Below are positions 48,401 to 60,232 of a stretch of DNA of 64,000 nt, in pieces; position 1 is the stretch's first letter; every line of letters starts with the position of its first letter. The stretch comes from Anaeramoeba flamelloides (taxonomy: Eukaryota; Metamonada; Anaeramoebidae): contig JANTQA010000032.1 of the NCBI GenBank assembly GCA_027625915.1, positions 5,518,001 to 5,582,000 on the forward strand, written 5' to 3'. The position numbers and the translations under genes were made by a program. The notes under the pieces were generated by a model, which was given only the letters and a program-made list of their open reading frames with translations, was not told where the DNA came from and made no database searches.

Positions 48401-51400
48401 TAAATCTTTTGATACAACTGTTTTATCTTTATTGGGTTTTAGTCCAAATTGAATAATAATTTTATATATTGAATTTAATTTATGATTTAATTGGATTTTT
48501 ATTTCCTTTAATAATTAAAATTAAATCATCTGCAAACATTTGACAATGATCTGTTAATGGGATGATTTTTAATAAAAGAAAATGTGAAATTAGAGTAAAT
48601 AAAATAGGTGATAAGGAATCTACTTGTAACATATACCAAATCCTTCTCCTTTATAATATTTTAATAAAAAATTTTTGATAATTTCATTTAAAATAATTTT
48701 TTTTTATTTTATTTTCTTATTATTTTAAAATTAATTGAATCAAAAAATTTTGCTATATCAATCATTATAATATATGTTTTATCATTTTCCATTTCATTAT
48801 TTGATTTTATCCTATTATTATAAGTATTTAAGAAGCTTAATATTTCAATGCGAGTATCATTTTTTTTTCTAAAATCCAAATTGAAAATTATGAATAAATT
48901 CCCAACAAGGTTCAATTAGTTTAAATAAAATTGTGAGAAATAATCTTTGAAAACTTTGGTTAATAGAAATTGGTCTATAATTTAAAGCTACCCCTTCGTT
49001 TCCTTTTTTATGAATAAATAAATTTGATCTTTTTTTAATGTATTCGGTATTATTATTATTAGGTTCAATTAACTAATTCTTATATATTTTCTGAATTGTA
49101 ATAAGATATTTTTTTAAAATTCTTATTTTAAATAGGGTTTAAATCTATAGTATTTTCATCATTAATAATATATTTTAAATTTTCAATTTTTTGAAATCCT
49201 TTCACAGATTTATTTTTTAAATTTTTAGTAGTGTTATTAATATTTTCAATTGGAAAAAATATCTCAAATTTAAACTCTTTTAATATTTTTATTCTGAGAT
49301 TGTTTTTTAAATTTTTGATAAAATCTAAATTATTTTGACTTGGTTCAATTGATTTTTTTTTAATATAACTAAAATATTCATCAATCATGCTTTTAGATTT
49401 AAAATCATTTTCATTTTTCGAGAGAACCGGTATGGGCAAGTGGAAACACAACCCAGTGTACAATCTGAAGGCCGGGGTTCTATTCCCTTAACCATTATTT
49501 CTTATTGTTTACCAGTTTCTCAAATAGCCACCACGGTGTAATTTTAATTAAAAATCGGGCTTATGCTTCTTAGAACCACTAATTCTTTGAGGAAATCGTT
49601 TGACCAAATTGAATCTTTTTGACTATTATAAAACTGAACCGAATTGGAACAAAATCCCTCTCAATTTATGGAGCGGATCCGATTTTTGGGAGAAATGATC
49701 AGCTCTCACTTGGTTCAACAATATCTCTAATTCAAATTAGGGATTCGGGCAAACAGGTGGACTTTTAGTACCCACTCTTTAATGGAAAAAAAAAAAATCA
49801 TTTTCATTTTTTTTTAACCTTAGAAATTAATTTTTTTCTAAAAATTACGTTTTTAGTAAATTCTAAGTTTATTTCATCAATGAATTTATTACAAGCTTCT
49901 TTATTTATTTATTTATTTATTTGATACGATAAATTAAGTTGGGATTACTTAAAATATTTTTAATCAATGGTGCAATTTTATGGTCATTATTATTTTCTTT
50001 ATAAATTATATCTGTATATTTGATAAATTTATTTTTAAAATTTTTTATTGAGTTAGTATTCAACATAAAATTTTTTTCACGAAAATATTTAATGAATTCT
50101 TTTTGATAAATATTATAATTAGTAATCTTATATTTTTTTTTTTAATATTCCAATCTGTATGTTTAAACATTAATATTATTAATTATAATTTTGTGGTCTG
50201 ATAGATTGTTTTTTATTGATTGTGAAATTTTTAAATTTTTTTATTTTTAAAATTAATTAAGATATGGTCAATATTATTAGTTCTACTATTTGAAGAATTT
50301 GGGAAAATTTTTAAATTTTTTCGTTGAAATTATTTTAAAATCTCAATATCAATTAAATTAAAATCACCCAAAATAATAGTTTTGAAATTATGATATTGAT
50401 CAATTATTTTTTGGATAATTTCGTTTAATTCTTTTTTTCTATTCACTCTTAAAATATAAATTAATAAAAATTATATCCACAAAACGAATTCTTTGGACAT
50501 CTTGCTCTGGATAATTGAATTTCTGAAATAAAATTCAAATAAATTTTATCAAATAATATTTGTAAACCACCTTTGGCTTTTTTTTTTTTCACCATAACTA
50601 TTTTTAATTATTGTAAAAAAAAAAAAATAAGATTTGGTTTATTTTTGTTTTTGTTTCTTGAAGAAAACAAATATCTATATCATTATTTACTAAAAATTAT
50701 TCCAAAAAAAATTTTTTTATCAAAATTATTCAATCCTCTAATATTAAAGGAGGGAAAAATTAATTTTAAATTTAAAAATTTTTTCTCTCAAAATTATATG
50801 TCCCTATGACCCAAAAAACACTAAAAATGGAAAACTGATCAAATACCTTCCATTAACAACAATTAAAAAAACTAAATGATAAAATAAAAATAAATAAAGT
50901 TTCAATTTAACTTTTTCTTGAAAACATGTTTTGCCAAAATCATTGAATTCAAACTTGAAATTATGTATATTTTTAGATACACTCTCTTGTTTTAACTCAT
51001 TTACAAAAACAAATTCTAAATTATGGGAATTTTCTTTTCACAAAAGGCACTAATTTGGTCTTCAAATGTTTTTTTTAGTTTTAAATGGTTAAATTAAAAA
51101 AAAGTTCAACTAAAAAAGATAAACTCTCTGAAAAAGCATTCTAATTTAATATATTAACTTATTCTTTGATTTCAAGCTTTTCTCAACCCCAATTTTTCAA
51201 AAAAAAATAAAAAAGTGCACAGTAATTTCAAAAAATATTTTCGATATTCAAAAGTTGAGAGTGTTTTTATTCTAAAAAAATTATCACAGTGATTAATGGA
51301 ATTAAGTTATTAACTTAATTTCAAAAAATATTAACCAGAAAAAAATAGTGCTTAATTTTATTAAGGACGTATAATATTCCAATATTAAAAGAGGAAAAAA

Positions 51401-54169
51401 ATAATTTTATTATTTTTTTTATTTTTCTTGATTGCCATTAAATTTTGCAATTAATTTTTTATTTTTATTATTTGATATAAATAGTCATACCTTTTGGAAT
51501 AATTTTGAACTGATTTCTTATTGTTTTAATAATTTTTAAAATATTTTCATATTTATCCCATATTATAATTTTATTAACACCCCTTTTCTCATTAATTGTA
51601 ATATAGGATATTTATTTATTAATCTAAAAACTTTCAATATTTAGATAAATTCTTGTTTAAAAATTATTTGATTTAAAAATCCCACTTTTTGTAATTTTTT
51701 ATCAAGTTTACTATTATTTTTATGTGGATAATAATTGTATATTTTATCATTCATTTCAACATATTTTTGTTTGTTTCTACAAAATTTGAAAAAAAAAAAT
51801 TGTAAAATAATTATTTTGTTTTTGTTAATATCATGATAATCATTAATTGAGTTTTGATAAGTGTAATTAATTAATTTTTTAAATTAATAAATAAATTGTG
51901 TAAAATTAATAGTTGATACTTTACAATTTATAAATTAATTAAATATTATTAATATTAATTTTTATAAAATTATATAGTTTGTTTGGAATTCTTTTGTTTT
52001 GTTGGGAATTTTGAAATTAAGAATAATAGGACTTTGAAAAGGGTTTTTACAATTAGTAAAAGAATAATTTTTAAAAAATCATTTTGATTTTTATTTTTGT
52101 GGGGAAAAAAAAAAATATTTCTTTCTGTGTTAAGTTGAAATTTACACGTTTTAAAAAAGTATTTTGTGGAGAATTTATTAATTTAAATGGTTTGGTTATT
52201 TTTAGTATATTTTTTGTTCAACAAAATGAAAAATTGATTCGAAAAATGGGTTTAAATTAAGAAAATATAATTTTTTCAGGTTTAAAATTTTTTATTGTAA
52301 TTTGTTTTGAAATTAAGTATTTTTTTTAAACTTTGAAATTATTTAAAAATTAGTTGTTTAATTTTTAAAGTGTATTTTGTGCACTTCCTTTACAGGATAA
52401 CAAGATTTCTTTCTTATTTTTGAGAAAATAGAATTTTTTTGAAATTTATTGAATAATTTGTTGAATTTTGAACTTGTCGAAAATTAAAAAAATGGATCAA
52501 ACTTTTGAAAACAATAATTCATTTTTTTGGAAATAGCTTTGAAAGGAAAGATGGGTATTAATATAATCAAATTTTTACTTCATTTTTCAATTTCAAGATG
52601 CGGTAAATTTTTTTTTTAATTTGCTATTGGATTTATAAGAAGATTTTTTCTATATTTTCCATCCCCTTTCGGTTTACAATCCCTGAAATGGGGAAAAATG
52701 TTTGTAGAAAAGTGGTATTTGTCAAAAATAAAATTTTTCATTTTATTAAAGATTTTTTGTACATTTTTCGGCCTTTTGAAAAAGTTGAATTTGTCCAAAG
52801 TATTATATTATTAATTTCAGTCGTCATTATTATTTTGAAGATGGTAATGATACAGTCCTGTGTCCTCTTTTAAGGCACAGGAAAAATCAAGAAATAAGGC
52901 ACAAAAAATCCCATTAAGGCACAAAATCAAAGAGGTCAAAATAAGGCACAATTATTCTGTGTAAATTTCCAAGATTACCCATAATGTAATATTCTATATA
53001 TGTATTGAAGAAAACACTCAAACTAACTCTGTAATTATTCGGTGAAATTATATCTTGAAATTGGGAAAGTGCCTCAAATCACAAATTTGTGCCTTAAAGT
53101 GAACAAAATTTTGTGCCTTATATGTTGATTTTTCCTGTGCCTTAAAAGAGGACACAGGACTGTATTTTAATCTTAAATTGCGGAAAAAAATGATTTTTTT
53201 TCAACTTGATCTGTGGGAATATCACTGGTTCCCGTTTCTGCGGTTGTTGTGATCCCAAAAGAGATCTAAATCTTTTCAAATCGAAAAAAAACTGAAAAAA
53301 GAGAGCAAACTTTTAATAGATGGGGAGTTAATTCTTGAGTGAGTATTGGTTCAATTTTCAATTCGTCCTTTGATAGTAGATGATCACAAACCCCAATGAT
53401 GATAAATAATAAATGTTCCCAACTTTCCTCATCTAAAAAATTGCCATTATCTTTTGAACCAAACTTTGTGAGTATTTCAATTACCTGTAAACATAACTTT
53501 ACGTGCACTTGAGCTAAATTTGTATTCATACCTTTTCTTGGATCGAATAACAGGCTAAGGTGGCCGATCATTTCCTTTTTAATTTATATTTGTTAAACAA
53601 AAAGAGAATGTCGGAAAAGTGGATTGTTTAATCAATTTGAGAAGAAAAAGAGAAATTTTAAATTTTTTAAGACCTATTATTGGCTGGAATAAGAAGAGAG
53701 AAACCCTGTTCTTTTACTCTATAATATTTTTGTTTTTGTTGTTTAAATTTGGGTGGCAAGAGCTTTCCATTAAACCATTGATCATACAACTGAATGCCCT
53801 TTGAAATGATTTCGTGGTTTTCTAAAGGCAAGCTAAAGGATTGCCCTGTACACTCCATCACCCACCTAATTGCAAAAGTCGAGCCGACAATGTCACGTGG
53901 AGAATCTGGATCTAAAAGAATCTCAAGTACGCTTTGGATTATTGTTTGTTTTATTGCAGGTGGAAATTTCTTCATCACACATGACTCTTTTTGTTATTTT
54001 TATTGGGTATGTTGTTTATTATTTTTTTTTGTTTTTGAGTTTGTTTTGTTGTCTGAGCCCAAGAATTCTAAGACCGTAAAATAAAAAAAAAGTTGAAATT
54101 CCTGAAACTATTTCCCTTACCTTCGTTATTCCGGAGTGGAGTTACTTTTTCAATATGAGGCAAAAACAT
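42475..54169 (-). CDS. RALGAPB: RalGAP beta-like non-catalytic subunit (6 exons)
   Basis: Non-catalytic beta partner of the RalGAP complex, which switches off Ral-type GTPases and is related to TSC2/TSC1. Exons: 54169-54121, 53986-53718, 53574-53311, 47076-46880, 46744-46659, 45314-42475; the sum is 3705 nt, 1234 aa, all phases consistent. Order matches RALGAPB: WVMECTGQSFSLPL, VKLCLQVIEIL...SWEHLLFIIIG, VVFDLWLLSGT...KWRHN, NPEIFFQAMSGVRDLV, NSILNIFGKSIF, LILLIREINGKYAW. A Rap/Ran-GAP-like domain spans ~975-1200 (NIFYVGPGQNRL, FLTELGWVVDLEKHQGFKGALD). The HIGND Asn-thumb of active Rap/Ral GAPs is replaced by NRVIIVWVDD, as in beta subunits. Introns are 134, 143, 6234, 135 and 1344 nt. The first exon is the least certain: its frame is open upstream without an ATG, and an acceptor at 54249 allows a longer exon. 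Confidence 0.92.
45983..46519. mobile_element. Long-TIR MITE in RalGAP beta intron 5 (~540 bp)
   Basis: The arms are complementary over ~170 nt: CCCAAAATTTGAAGAAAGATTATCTTGT at the left, its counterpart at the right, and ACAAGTCATCAC-type and AGTGTAAGACTAA blocks further in. The ~165-bp centre is AT-rich. It explains most of the 1344-nt length of this intron. Confidence 0.8.
47385..47895. repeat. Array of palindromic hairpin modules
   Basis: It follows a 45-bp LINE C-terminal fragment (47,338-47,375, plus strand). At least three module types are visible: one built on GAATTCAAAAGAATTGAG-like arms (47,460-47,515; 47,563-47,625), one on GTTTATT/AATAAAC with AATTTTCTG arms (47,710-47,790), and one on GAAAATC(A/G)ATAGATTTTCG (47,690-47,710; 47,830-47,850). 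They are joined by linkers such as CCTAACTGCGGTTTTC and AAGTGTTCTAGG. Larger arms also pair across the array. Confidence 0.8.
49419..49793 (+). mobile_element. tRNA-derived SINE inserted in LINE copy 5
   Basis: A perfect 18-bp duplication AAAATCATTTTCATTTTT lies at 49401-49418 and 49794-49811, and the element ends in an A-run. The head looks like a tRNA: TATGGGCAAGTGG resembles an A box, and GGGGTTCTATTCCC ~45 nt on resembles a B box (GGTTCNANNCC), with an AGTGTACAAT anticodon-arm-like stretch between. The body is markedly less AT-rich than its surroundings. These are internal RNA polymerase III promoter elements, which fits a SINE. No second copy was noticed in the window. Confidence 0.85.
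50795..51374 (+). mobile_element. R2 repeat, copy B, inserted in LINE copy 5
   Basis: 580 bp, colinear with copy A (37035-37617). Its ends are TATATGTCCC(TA) and its complement (TTAAGGACGTATA). It separates the ORF1-like part from the endonuclease start of the LINE. Confidence 0.8.
52853..53162. mobile_element. Tc1/mariner-like MITE, AAGGCACA family (310 bp)
   Basis: TA at 52851-52852 and 53163-53164 flanks perfect ends CAGTCCTGTGTCCTCTTTTA and its complement. The interior has many AAGGCACA words on the left arm and TGTGCCTT on the right. It shares this internal word pattern with 5402-5599 but has different outermost bases. It lies in RalGAP beta intron 3. Confidence 0.85.
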
Positions 54170-54249
54170 TTCTTTGAACTCGAAGAAGAATTTTGGCAAA
54201 AAAATGAAATGTGAATTGTAAATTTGAATATTTGATGTTTGATTTCTTC

Positions 54250-56628
54250 TGGAAATAAAGTTATAGGGATCTTTTAAAAAGTTTTCAGATTTTTTTAAAC
54301 AGTAATTGTGTTTGAGATTTTTTAATAATTGTTTATGATTTCTCGACTATTGACCCAAAAATCTTTTATTGTTGACAAGAATTATCTTTATAATAGTACC
54401 TTGTACAATGAATAATGAAATTTCTATTTTTTCCCTTTTTGTGACAAGTTATGATTTTTAAAAGAAATATTTAGACCTTTTGTATTCAAGTTTTCAAAAG
54501 AACAACTGTGTTCTTTTTTTCTTGATAACCTACAAACAAAAGGATCAAAGAAACTAACAAATAACAATATGTTAATCTGAGACTGTATTCTCAAGATTCT
54601 AAATTTAAAAAAGCAATCATAACAATGAAGGATCAAAATGGAAAATTTTTCTCAAAAAATAGAGTAAAATTTTAATAAATTTTTTAACAATCAAAAACAG
54701 AAAAAATTCAAGAAAATTGAGAAAATTTGAAAACAAATTGCATTTCTAATTAAGAATTTCCGATAAAAATCAATGAGTTAACAATCAAAATTGTTTTAAC
54801 CTTGGGTATACTATTGGATACTAAATTTGATGTTGTATTGTAACACAAAGAAAAAAGTCCACGATTTATTTTGAAGCATGGGTTCCACAATACAATTCCA
54901 AAAATAGAAAAAATTTTTCGTTCAACTTCCGTTTACAGTAAATTCTACATACTTCGAATTTTAAAACAGTTTTTGGGATAGAAGATTGAAAAGATTAACA
55001 AATGATAAAAATTTTTTGAAACATTTAAGCTATTAACATAAATCAAAATGAAGTCTAATAGTAAACTTTGTTGTTTTTGGGTAAATCACATAAGTGTACC
55101 ATGATTTAAATGTCTCTCAAAAATAGATTAGTAAAGTAGTACTATTTGTTGATCCCCATCAATTATTAAATCATCCTTGTTTAGTAAAAAACCCAAGAAT
55201 TTTTGAAAAAAAGATTTGTTTCACCACAAATGTAAAGGATGAATAATCAATTTTCAGACTTCAAAGTTGCGAAATATCTGTCGTTAAATGTGTGCAGTTG
55301 AGAAAATAATCAATATATCAAATAAAAACTTGACAGGATAATATTAAATATTTCAACAATTTGATCATAATGAAATTTCAAAAAACAATTTAGATCTTGT
55401 TTATATTTGAGAGTTTGTTAATAAATAATATTTCAGAATATAATTCCTAATTATTTTTTTTTTATTTTATTTTTAGAGGAAACACAAATATTTCTAGTGT
55501 ATAGAATCGAATATAAAAATAGAAATTTTTTTATTATAATAGATTAATCCAATTTATAAAAATATTTATTTTCAAAATTTGATTTTTCTTGGTACAATGA
55601 TTTTGAAATGGAGTTTACTTTCTATTCATATTGGGGATTGATAGATTTTAAAAGTAGTTTATTAAATTTTGTTAAGAATTATGCTTTATATTAATATACC
55701 AGTTTTTTATTTTAAATCGATAATAAAGCTGTCTGTTAATAAAATAAATAAAAAAAAACAATAAATAATCTATTATTCAAAAATGTTTTCGAAAACTATA
55801 TAAATGGATTTCCTTTTTTTTTTTTTTGTGAAATTTTTTCAAATTATTTTTCAAATTTCCCTATTTTGAACTTTTTATGGAATCTTGTATTTTTTGTGAA
55901 CTTGAAGTAAAAAAATTTTTCAGTATCACAAGACAAAGTATTAAACACTTTAAAGAAAATGTAGTATGTTTTGTTTTTTTAAAAAAATGATTTTATTGCT
56001 TTATTTCTAGGTATCAATGTTCATATTAAAAGAACACAGCCTCTTGTCTTTGAAAAAAACAACAAGATCAAAAGGTATCATTTTTAAAAACAATAATACT
56101 GATCACATCCAATTTAATAAATCATTATCTAGAATTTTAAATAATAAATTACATTAAGTCCTTTCAAAATTTTTGAGTTTGTACTTTAATAGAACATTTT
56201 AATTATTTTAATCTTTTTTTGTTATTTTTTTAATTTAAATACACTAGATGAAAAAATAATATTGAAAAAAAAAATTTAATCATAAATACTATTTCAATTA
56301 GCATTTCATCATTGCTAATCGAGTTTTTTCACCAAATAATCGACTTTACAGTTCTTAAAAATCTTGACGCTGTTGTATTTATTGATGTTTGTTAATAGTA
56401 CTACACTTTTTAAAAGTCTCTTGTTCAGAAAAAAAGCTATTTTGATGTAATAATTTTTAAATGGATGTGGAAAATGAATTTTCTTTAAATTCAACTTTGA
56501 GATATTTTTTTGAAGATACAATAACTAATAGTTTTGAAAACATTCTTATCATCTCAAAAACAACATAGATACTAAAAAAATACCTAATGATAAATATTGA
56601 AAGTTACCTCAAGTGCTTAGCTTTTCTT
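54250..56628. other. Upstream of RalGAP beta, no gene seen
   Basis: AT-rich sequence. Minus-strand frames at 54,424-54,636 and 56,315-56,521 show no homology; either could be an unrecognised exon but I cannot support it. Confidence 0.45.
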
Positions 56629-56629
56629 G

Positions 56630-57135
56630 AGCTTTTCTGTTTTATCTCTGAAGTGTTCTAGGTTTTTTTTACTTTTTGAAATAAACAGAAAATTTATTAA
56701 AATTTTCTGTTTATTTCAAAAAGTAAAAAAAAACTAACGAAAATCTATTGATTTTACAGATAAGCAGAAAACTAAAGAAAACCTAAAGGTGTTTTTTTTT
56801 TACTTTTTGAATTAAACCGAAAAATTCTTAAATTTTCTATTTATTACAAAAAGTAAAAAAAAAAACTCAGGGAAATGTACGTCAAGTGCCTTGTTTTTTT
56901 TTAATTTGAGAAATAAAAATATAAATTTCAATTAAAATATCTTTTTACTTCTGAAATTAAAAAAAAAACCTAACGGCGCTTTTCCCGAATTCAAAAGAAT
57001 TTAGAAACATCCAAGATTTTACTCAATTCTTTTAAATTCTGGAAAATAAAACAGCGGTTTTTATTTACTTTTTGGAATAAACCGAAAATTTCTTAAATTT
57101 CTTTTTATTTCTCAAATTAAAAAAAACCTTACGCA
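56630..57135. repeat. Array of palindromic hairpin modules (second)
   Basis: It contains a 70-nt hairpin at 56,663-56,732 with ~33-nt perfect arms (TTTTTTTTACTTTTTGAAAT...) and a 4-nt loop. Next come a second, worn module (56,790-56,865), a GAATTCAAAAGAATT module (56,986-57,045) and a fourth (57,060-57,130). Linkers CCTAACGGCGCTTTTCCC and AAGTGTTCTAGG are shared with the 47 kb and 60 kb arrays. No adjacent LINE sequence was recognised. Confidence 0.85.
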
Positions 57136-57139
57136 AAAT

Positions 57140-58288
57140 CAAAAAAAATCTGATTTTTTCAATATTTAAATCAATAAATAATAATTTAATAGTTATGAAT
57201 AATAAATACCCTTTTTAAAAGATATTCATCCAATATAAAATACTTTCAAAAGATAATAAAATAACCTTTTAACTAGAAGCAAAAAAGTTATCAAATTTTT
57301 AACTATTAAAATTAGAAAAAAATAATAATAGAACCTAAAAAATTGGATTTTTTAACTTGAATTGTAATATATCTTTAAAAATATTTTTTGATCAAAGATC
57401 TTTTGATATCCTAGAGTGTTTATTCTAATTGAAGTTATCTACAAAGAGTAAAATTAGACTAAATGGTAAATTTTTTTTTAAAAAAAATTTTTCATGATCG
57501 TGTATTGAAGAATAAGAATTAAATGATAATATTAATTGAAAAATAGAAAGATTTATATTAAGAGTACAAGTTGAATTAAATCAATTTTGAACTAAAAAAC
57601 AAAAATATTTTGTCTATGATTGAGCAATTATAATAGATTATAAATCAAAAAATCTCAAAAATTCAATCTTGTATTTTTTACAAAGTAATTATCACTTTAC
57701 TGATAAATTCTAATAAATTTCAAAAAATTTATAGTTCATTTTCCATTTTTATAAATCTTCAAACTATTTCTTATCAAACAGTCCAGTGACAAAGAATATT
57801 TTGAAGAACCACTAATTTTACAGAGTTTCTTAGCACTTGACTTAATAAAATGTTTTATTCAATGCTCGAACATAAAAAAATCGAAAAGGAAAATCAAGTA
57901 AAAATTTTCAACCATTTATTACAATTTATCAATATTTAATCCTCTGAATCTTTTTCCAAATTTCGTATGTGAATTTTTGTACCAAACAAAAGTTGGTTTT
58001 CATGATACTATTTTTAGTGGGTAAAAACTCTGTTAGGGTATGAAAAAAAATAACGATAGTAATTCAAACTTTAAATAGACCAAAGGAAAGTTTTTGTATT
58101 CGAAGAAAGGTAAAGAACCCTAAAAATAATAGCTATTTCGTTTTAATAATAACACACTCTTGTTTCGTAATTTTAGAAGAATAGTTGTGCAAGCTATAAT
58201 AAAGAAACTCTGAAACAAAATCATTTTTTAGTTTTTTCTTGTTAACAATCTTTGTGTATTCCAAACAATAACAATAAAAGGATTCCTA
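57140..58288. other. Upstream of CNOT9, no gene seen
   Basis: AT-rich intergenic sequence that should contain the CNOT9 promoter. A weak R3-like AATAGAACCTAAAAAA block lies at ~57,328. No other feature. Confidence 0.5.
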
Positions 58289-58290
58289 TT

Positions 58291-59406
58291 ATGACATATT
58301 TTGAAAATTCTGGAATTAATTTACAAAAAGAAACTGTTGAAGAACAGAATAAGATCCAATCTCCAAATGAAAAAGAGCTAATTTTAGTTTCGTCATTAGT
58401 TTTGGATCTTATCAAAAACGATTCTGATCGTGCACTTATCCAATTAAGCTCCATTCGCAATGATGTTGACATTGTTGCGCCTATTCTTTGGTATTCGACT
58501 GGGTGCCTCGCTGTCCTTTTACGCGAGATCATCTCGATCTATCCCTTTTTGTCACCACCTACATTGACAACAAAGCAATCCGAAAAAGCTTGCCTCGTGC
58601 TTTCACTTTTCCAAGCAATTGCCTCAAATCAGGAAACAAGAGCCTTGTTTCTAAGATCAAACATACCCTTGTACCTTTACCCATTTCTTTCTTCAACACA
58701 CAAATCACCTACCTTTGAAATATTACGTGTAACGAGCCTTGGTGTCATAGCTTCCCTTGTCAAAACAGAAGAAGACAACTTTGTGAATTTTCTTTTGTCA
58801 ACGGAAATCATCTCACTGTGCTTACACATTATGGAAATTGGTGGTGAACAAGAGAAAATTGTAAGTGTTTTGTTATTTTTATTTTCTCTTTTTTTGATTC
58901 ACTTTCTTCCTTTTGTCCATTTTGTTTGTTTTGTTCCTTTTATTCTTTTTTTTTTTTTACACACAAATATTTAATAAACTCAAATTGAGATTAATTTATC
59001 TTTTTTCATTTCTCTTTTTTTTCTTTTTGACCTTACAATTTTTACTGTTCATTATTAAACACCTTTTCTTTTGATGGTTTCTTTTTAGATCTCGACCTTT
59101 ATTATCTTAAAAATCATCCTAAATGAAAATGGGCTCACTTATATTTGTGCGACATATGAAAGATTTTTGGCAGTTTCTTCAGTAATTGGCAATATGGTCA
59201 ATTATTTACTTGAAGAGCCCTCACTAGAGCTTTTAAAGCACATTGTCCGATGTTATTTCCGATTGGCTGACAACTCTCGTGCAAGAGAGGCATTAAAGCA
59301 AACACTCCCCCAACCATTGAAGGATGGCACTTTCAAAGATTTAATTGGTAACGACACAAGAATCTTAAAATGGCTAACATTACTACTCGAAGAATTAGAA
59401 TTGTAA
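58291..59406 (+). CDS. CNOT9: CCR4-NOT complex subunit 9 (Rcd1/CAF40), 2 exons
   Basis: Armadillo-repeat scaffold of the CCR4-NOT deadenylase, which shortens mRNA poly(A) tails and links the complex to partner proteins. Exons 58291-58860 and 59089-59406 join in phase 0 over a 228-nt intron (GTAAGT...CTTTTTAG), giving 295 aa against ~299 in human. The match is strong throughout: LWYSTGCLAVLLREIISIYP, PPTLTTKQSEKACLVLSLFQ, LYPFLSS, EILRVTSLGVIASLVKTEED, FLLSTEIISLCLHIMEIG, LTYICATYERF, LLKHIVRCYFRLADNSRARE. The start is the first ATG of the frame, after which the N-terminus has the expected length. An upstream in-frame TTG is not needed. The human-type Pro-rich C-terminal tail is absent. Confidence 0.97.
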
Positions 59407-59407
59407 A

Positions 59408-60232
59408 TTATGACTTATTTTTTCAATTCGTTCTATTCCTATTTGAATATTTGCTAAGAGAGATCAAATTTATTTGATTAAAAAGAAAACCAATTAATAA
59501 TATTAATATTATAATTTTATCATTTTGTCAAATATCTGTTAAAAACCAAATACTTTTTCAAATTTAATGTACCTATTTTGCTAGATGTTCTATTATCAAT
59601 ATTTTTAAAATATAGATTCGCTATTTCCACGAATGTTTTTTTTGAAAAAAAAAATAAATGCTTAATTTTAAAAATTTTTAATCGATTATTTTATGAAAAA
59701 ATATTACAACAAAGGACTTTATTCGTCTTGTTTTTGATTATAATATAAAAACGGATTTAATATTTCATATAATTGTTTATTTGATCTTTTTAATTTCTGT
59801 AATCTCTGTTATCAGAGTTTTTTCACAGATAAAATTAATTCAAAATTGAAAGAATCTTCTTGTTCATATTAATACAGTACACGATCATGAAAAAAATTAG
59901 ACCTTTGCTAATTTTTCACTTTTTAATAACTTTATTTATAACAAATATTATTGGTTAATAAAAGATCTTTTATCAAAAAGTATTTTTAAAAAGATATTTT
60001 ACAATAAATGTTGAAAAATCCCAATTTTCCATGTTCGATTGAAGTTTTTTTTAAATATTTAATTGTGAAATAATTCGAAAAATTTTTTTCTTCGAGTTAA
60101 GGGGTCATAATTATTATCTTTCAAAGGTATTTTAAATTTAATAAATATGTTTCAAATATGCAATACATTATATTGACTATTATGGTATTATTTTTAGATT
60201 TTTAATTGAAAGAAAATATTTTGATTTTGATT
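59408..60232. other. Downstream of CNOT9, no gene seen
   Basis: AT-rich 3' flank; no supported feature. Confidence 0.5.

Larger units (their letters stand above)
47935..51850 (-). mobile_element. LINE copy 5, near full length but broken
   Basis: From the 5' side on the minus strand: an ORF1-like basic segment (~51,800-51,390, with VEMNDKIYNYYPHKN and RGVNKIIIWDKYENI); an R2 MITE insertion; an APE endonuclease start (IRGLNN at ~50,730, ICFLQETKTK at ~50,660); a SINE insertion; then RT blocks (NKSVKGFQKI ~49,200; IDIAKFFDSINF ~48,740). The tail lacks clear CCHC sequence. Many frame changes and stops are present. It is the only copy in the window that shows the 5' half of the element. It lies in RalGAP beta intron 3, in sense orientation. 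Confidence 0.75.
47077..53310 (-). other. Giant intron 3 of the RalGAP beta gene (6,234 nt)
   Basis: Donor AAA|GTTTGC at 53310, acceptor AATAG ending at 47077. It holds a hairpin array next to exon 4, a near-full-length but broken LINE in the sense orientation, a SINE and an R2 MITE nested in that LINE, and a CAGT-end MITE near the 5' side. The remainder (51,850-52,850) is AT-rich with no identified feature. Confidence 0.85.

Noticed and set aside
49419-49500. Functional tRNA gene
   Set aside because: A and B boxes are only approximate, stems do not pair well by eye, and the unit has an A-tail and a target duplication, so a SINE fits better.
56315-56521. 68-codon minus-strand frame
   Set aside because: Slightly richer composition but no homology and no joinable splice partner found.
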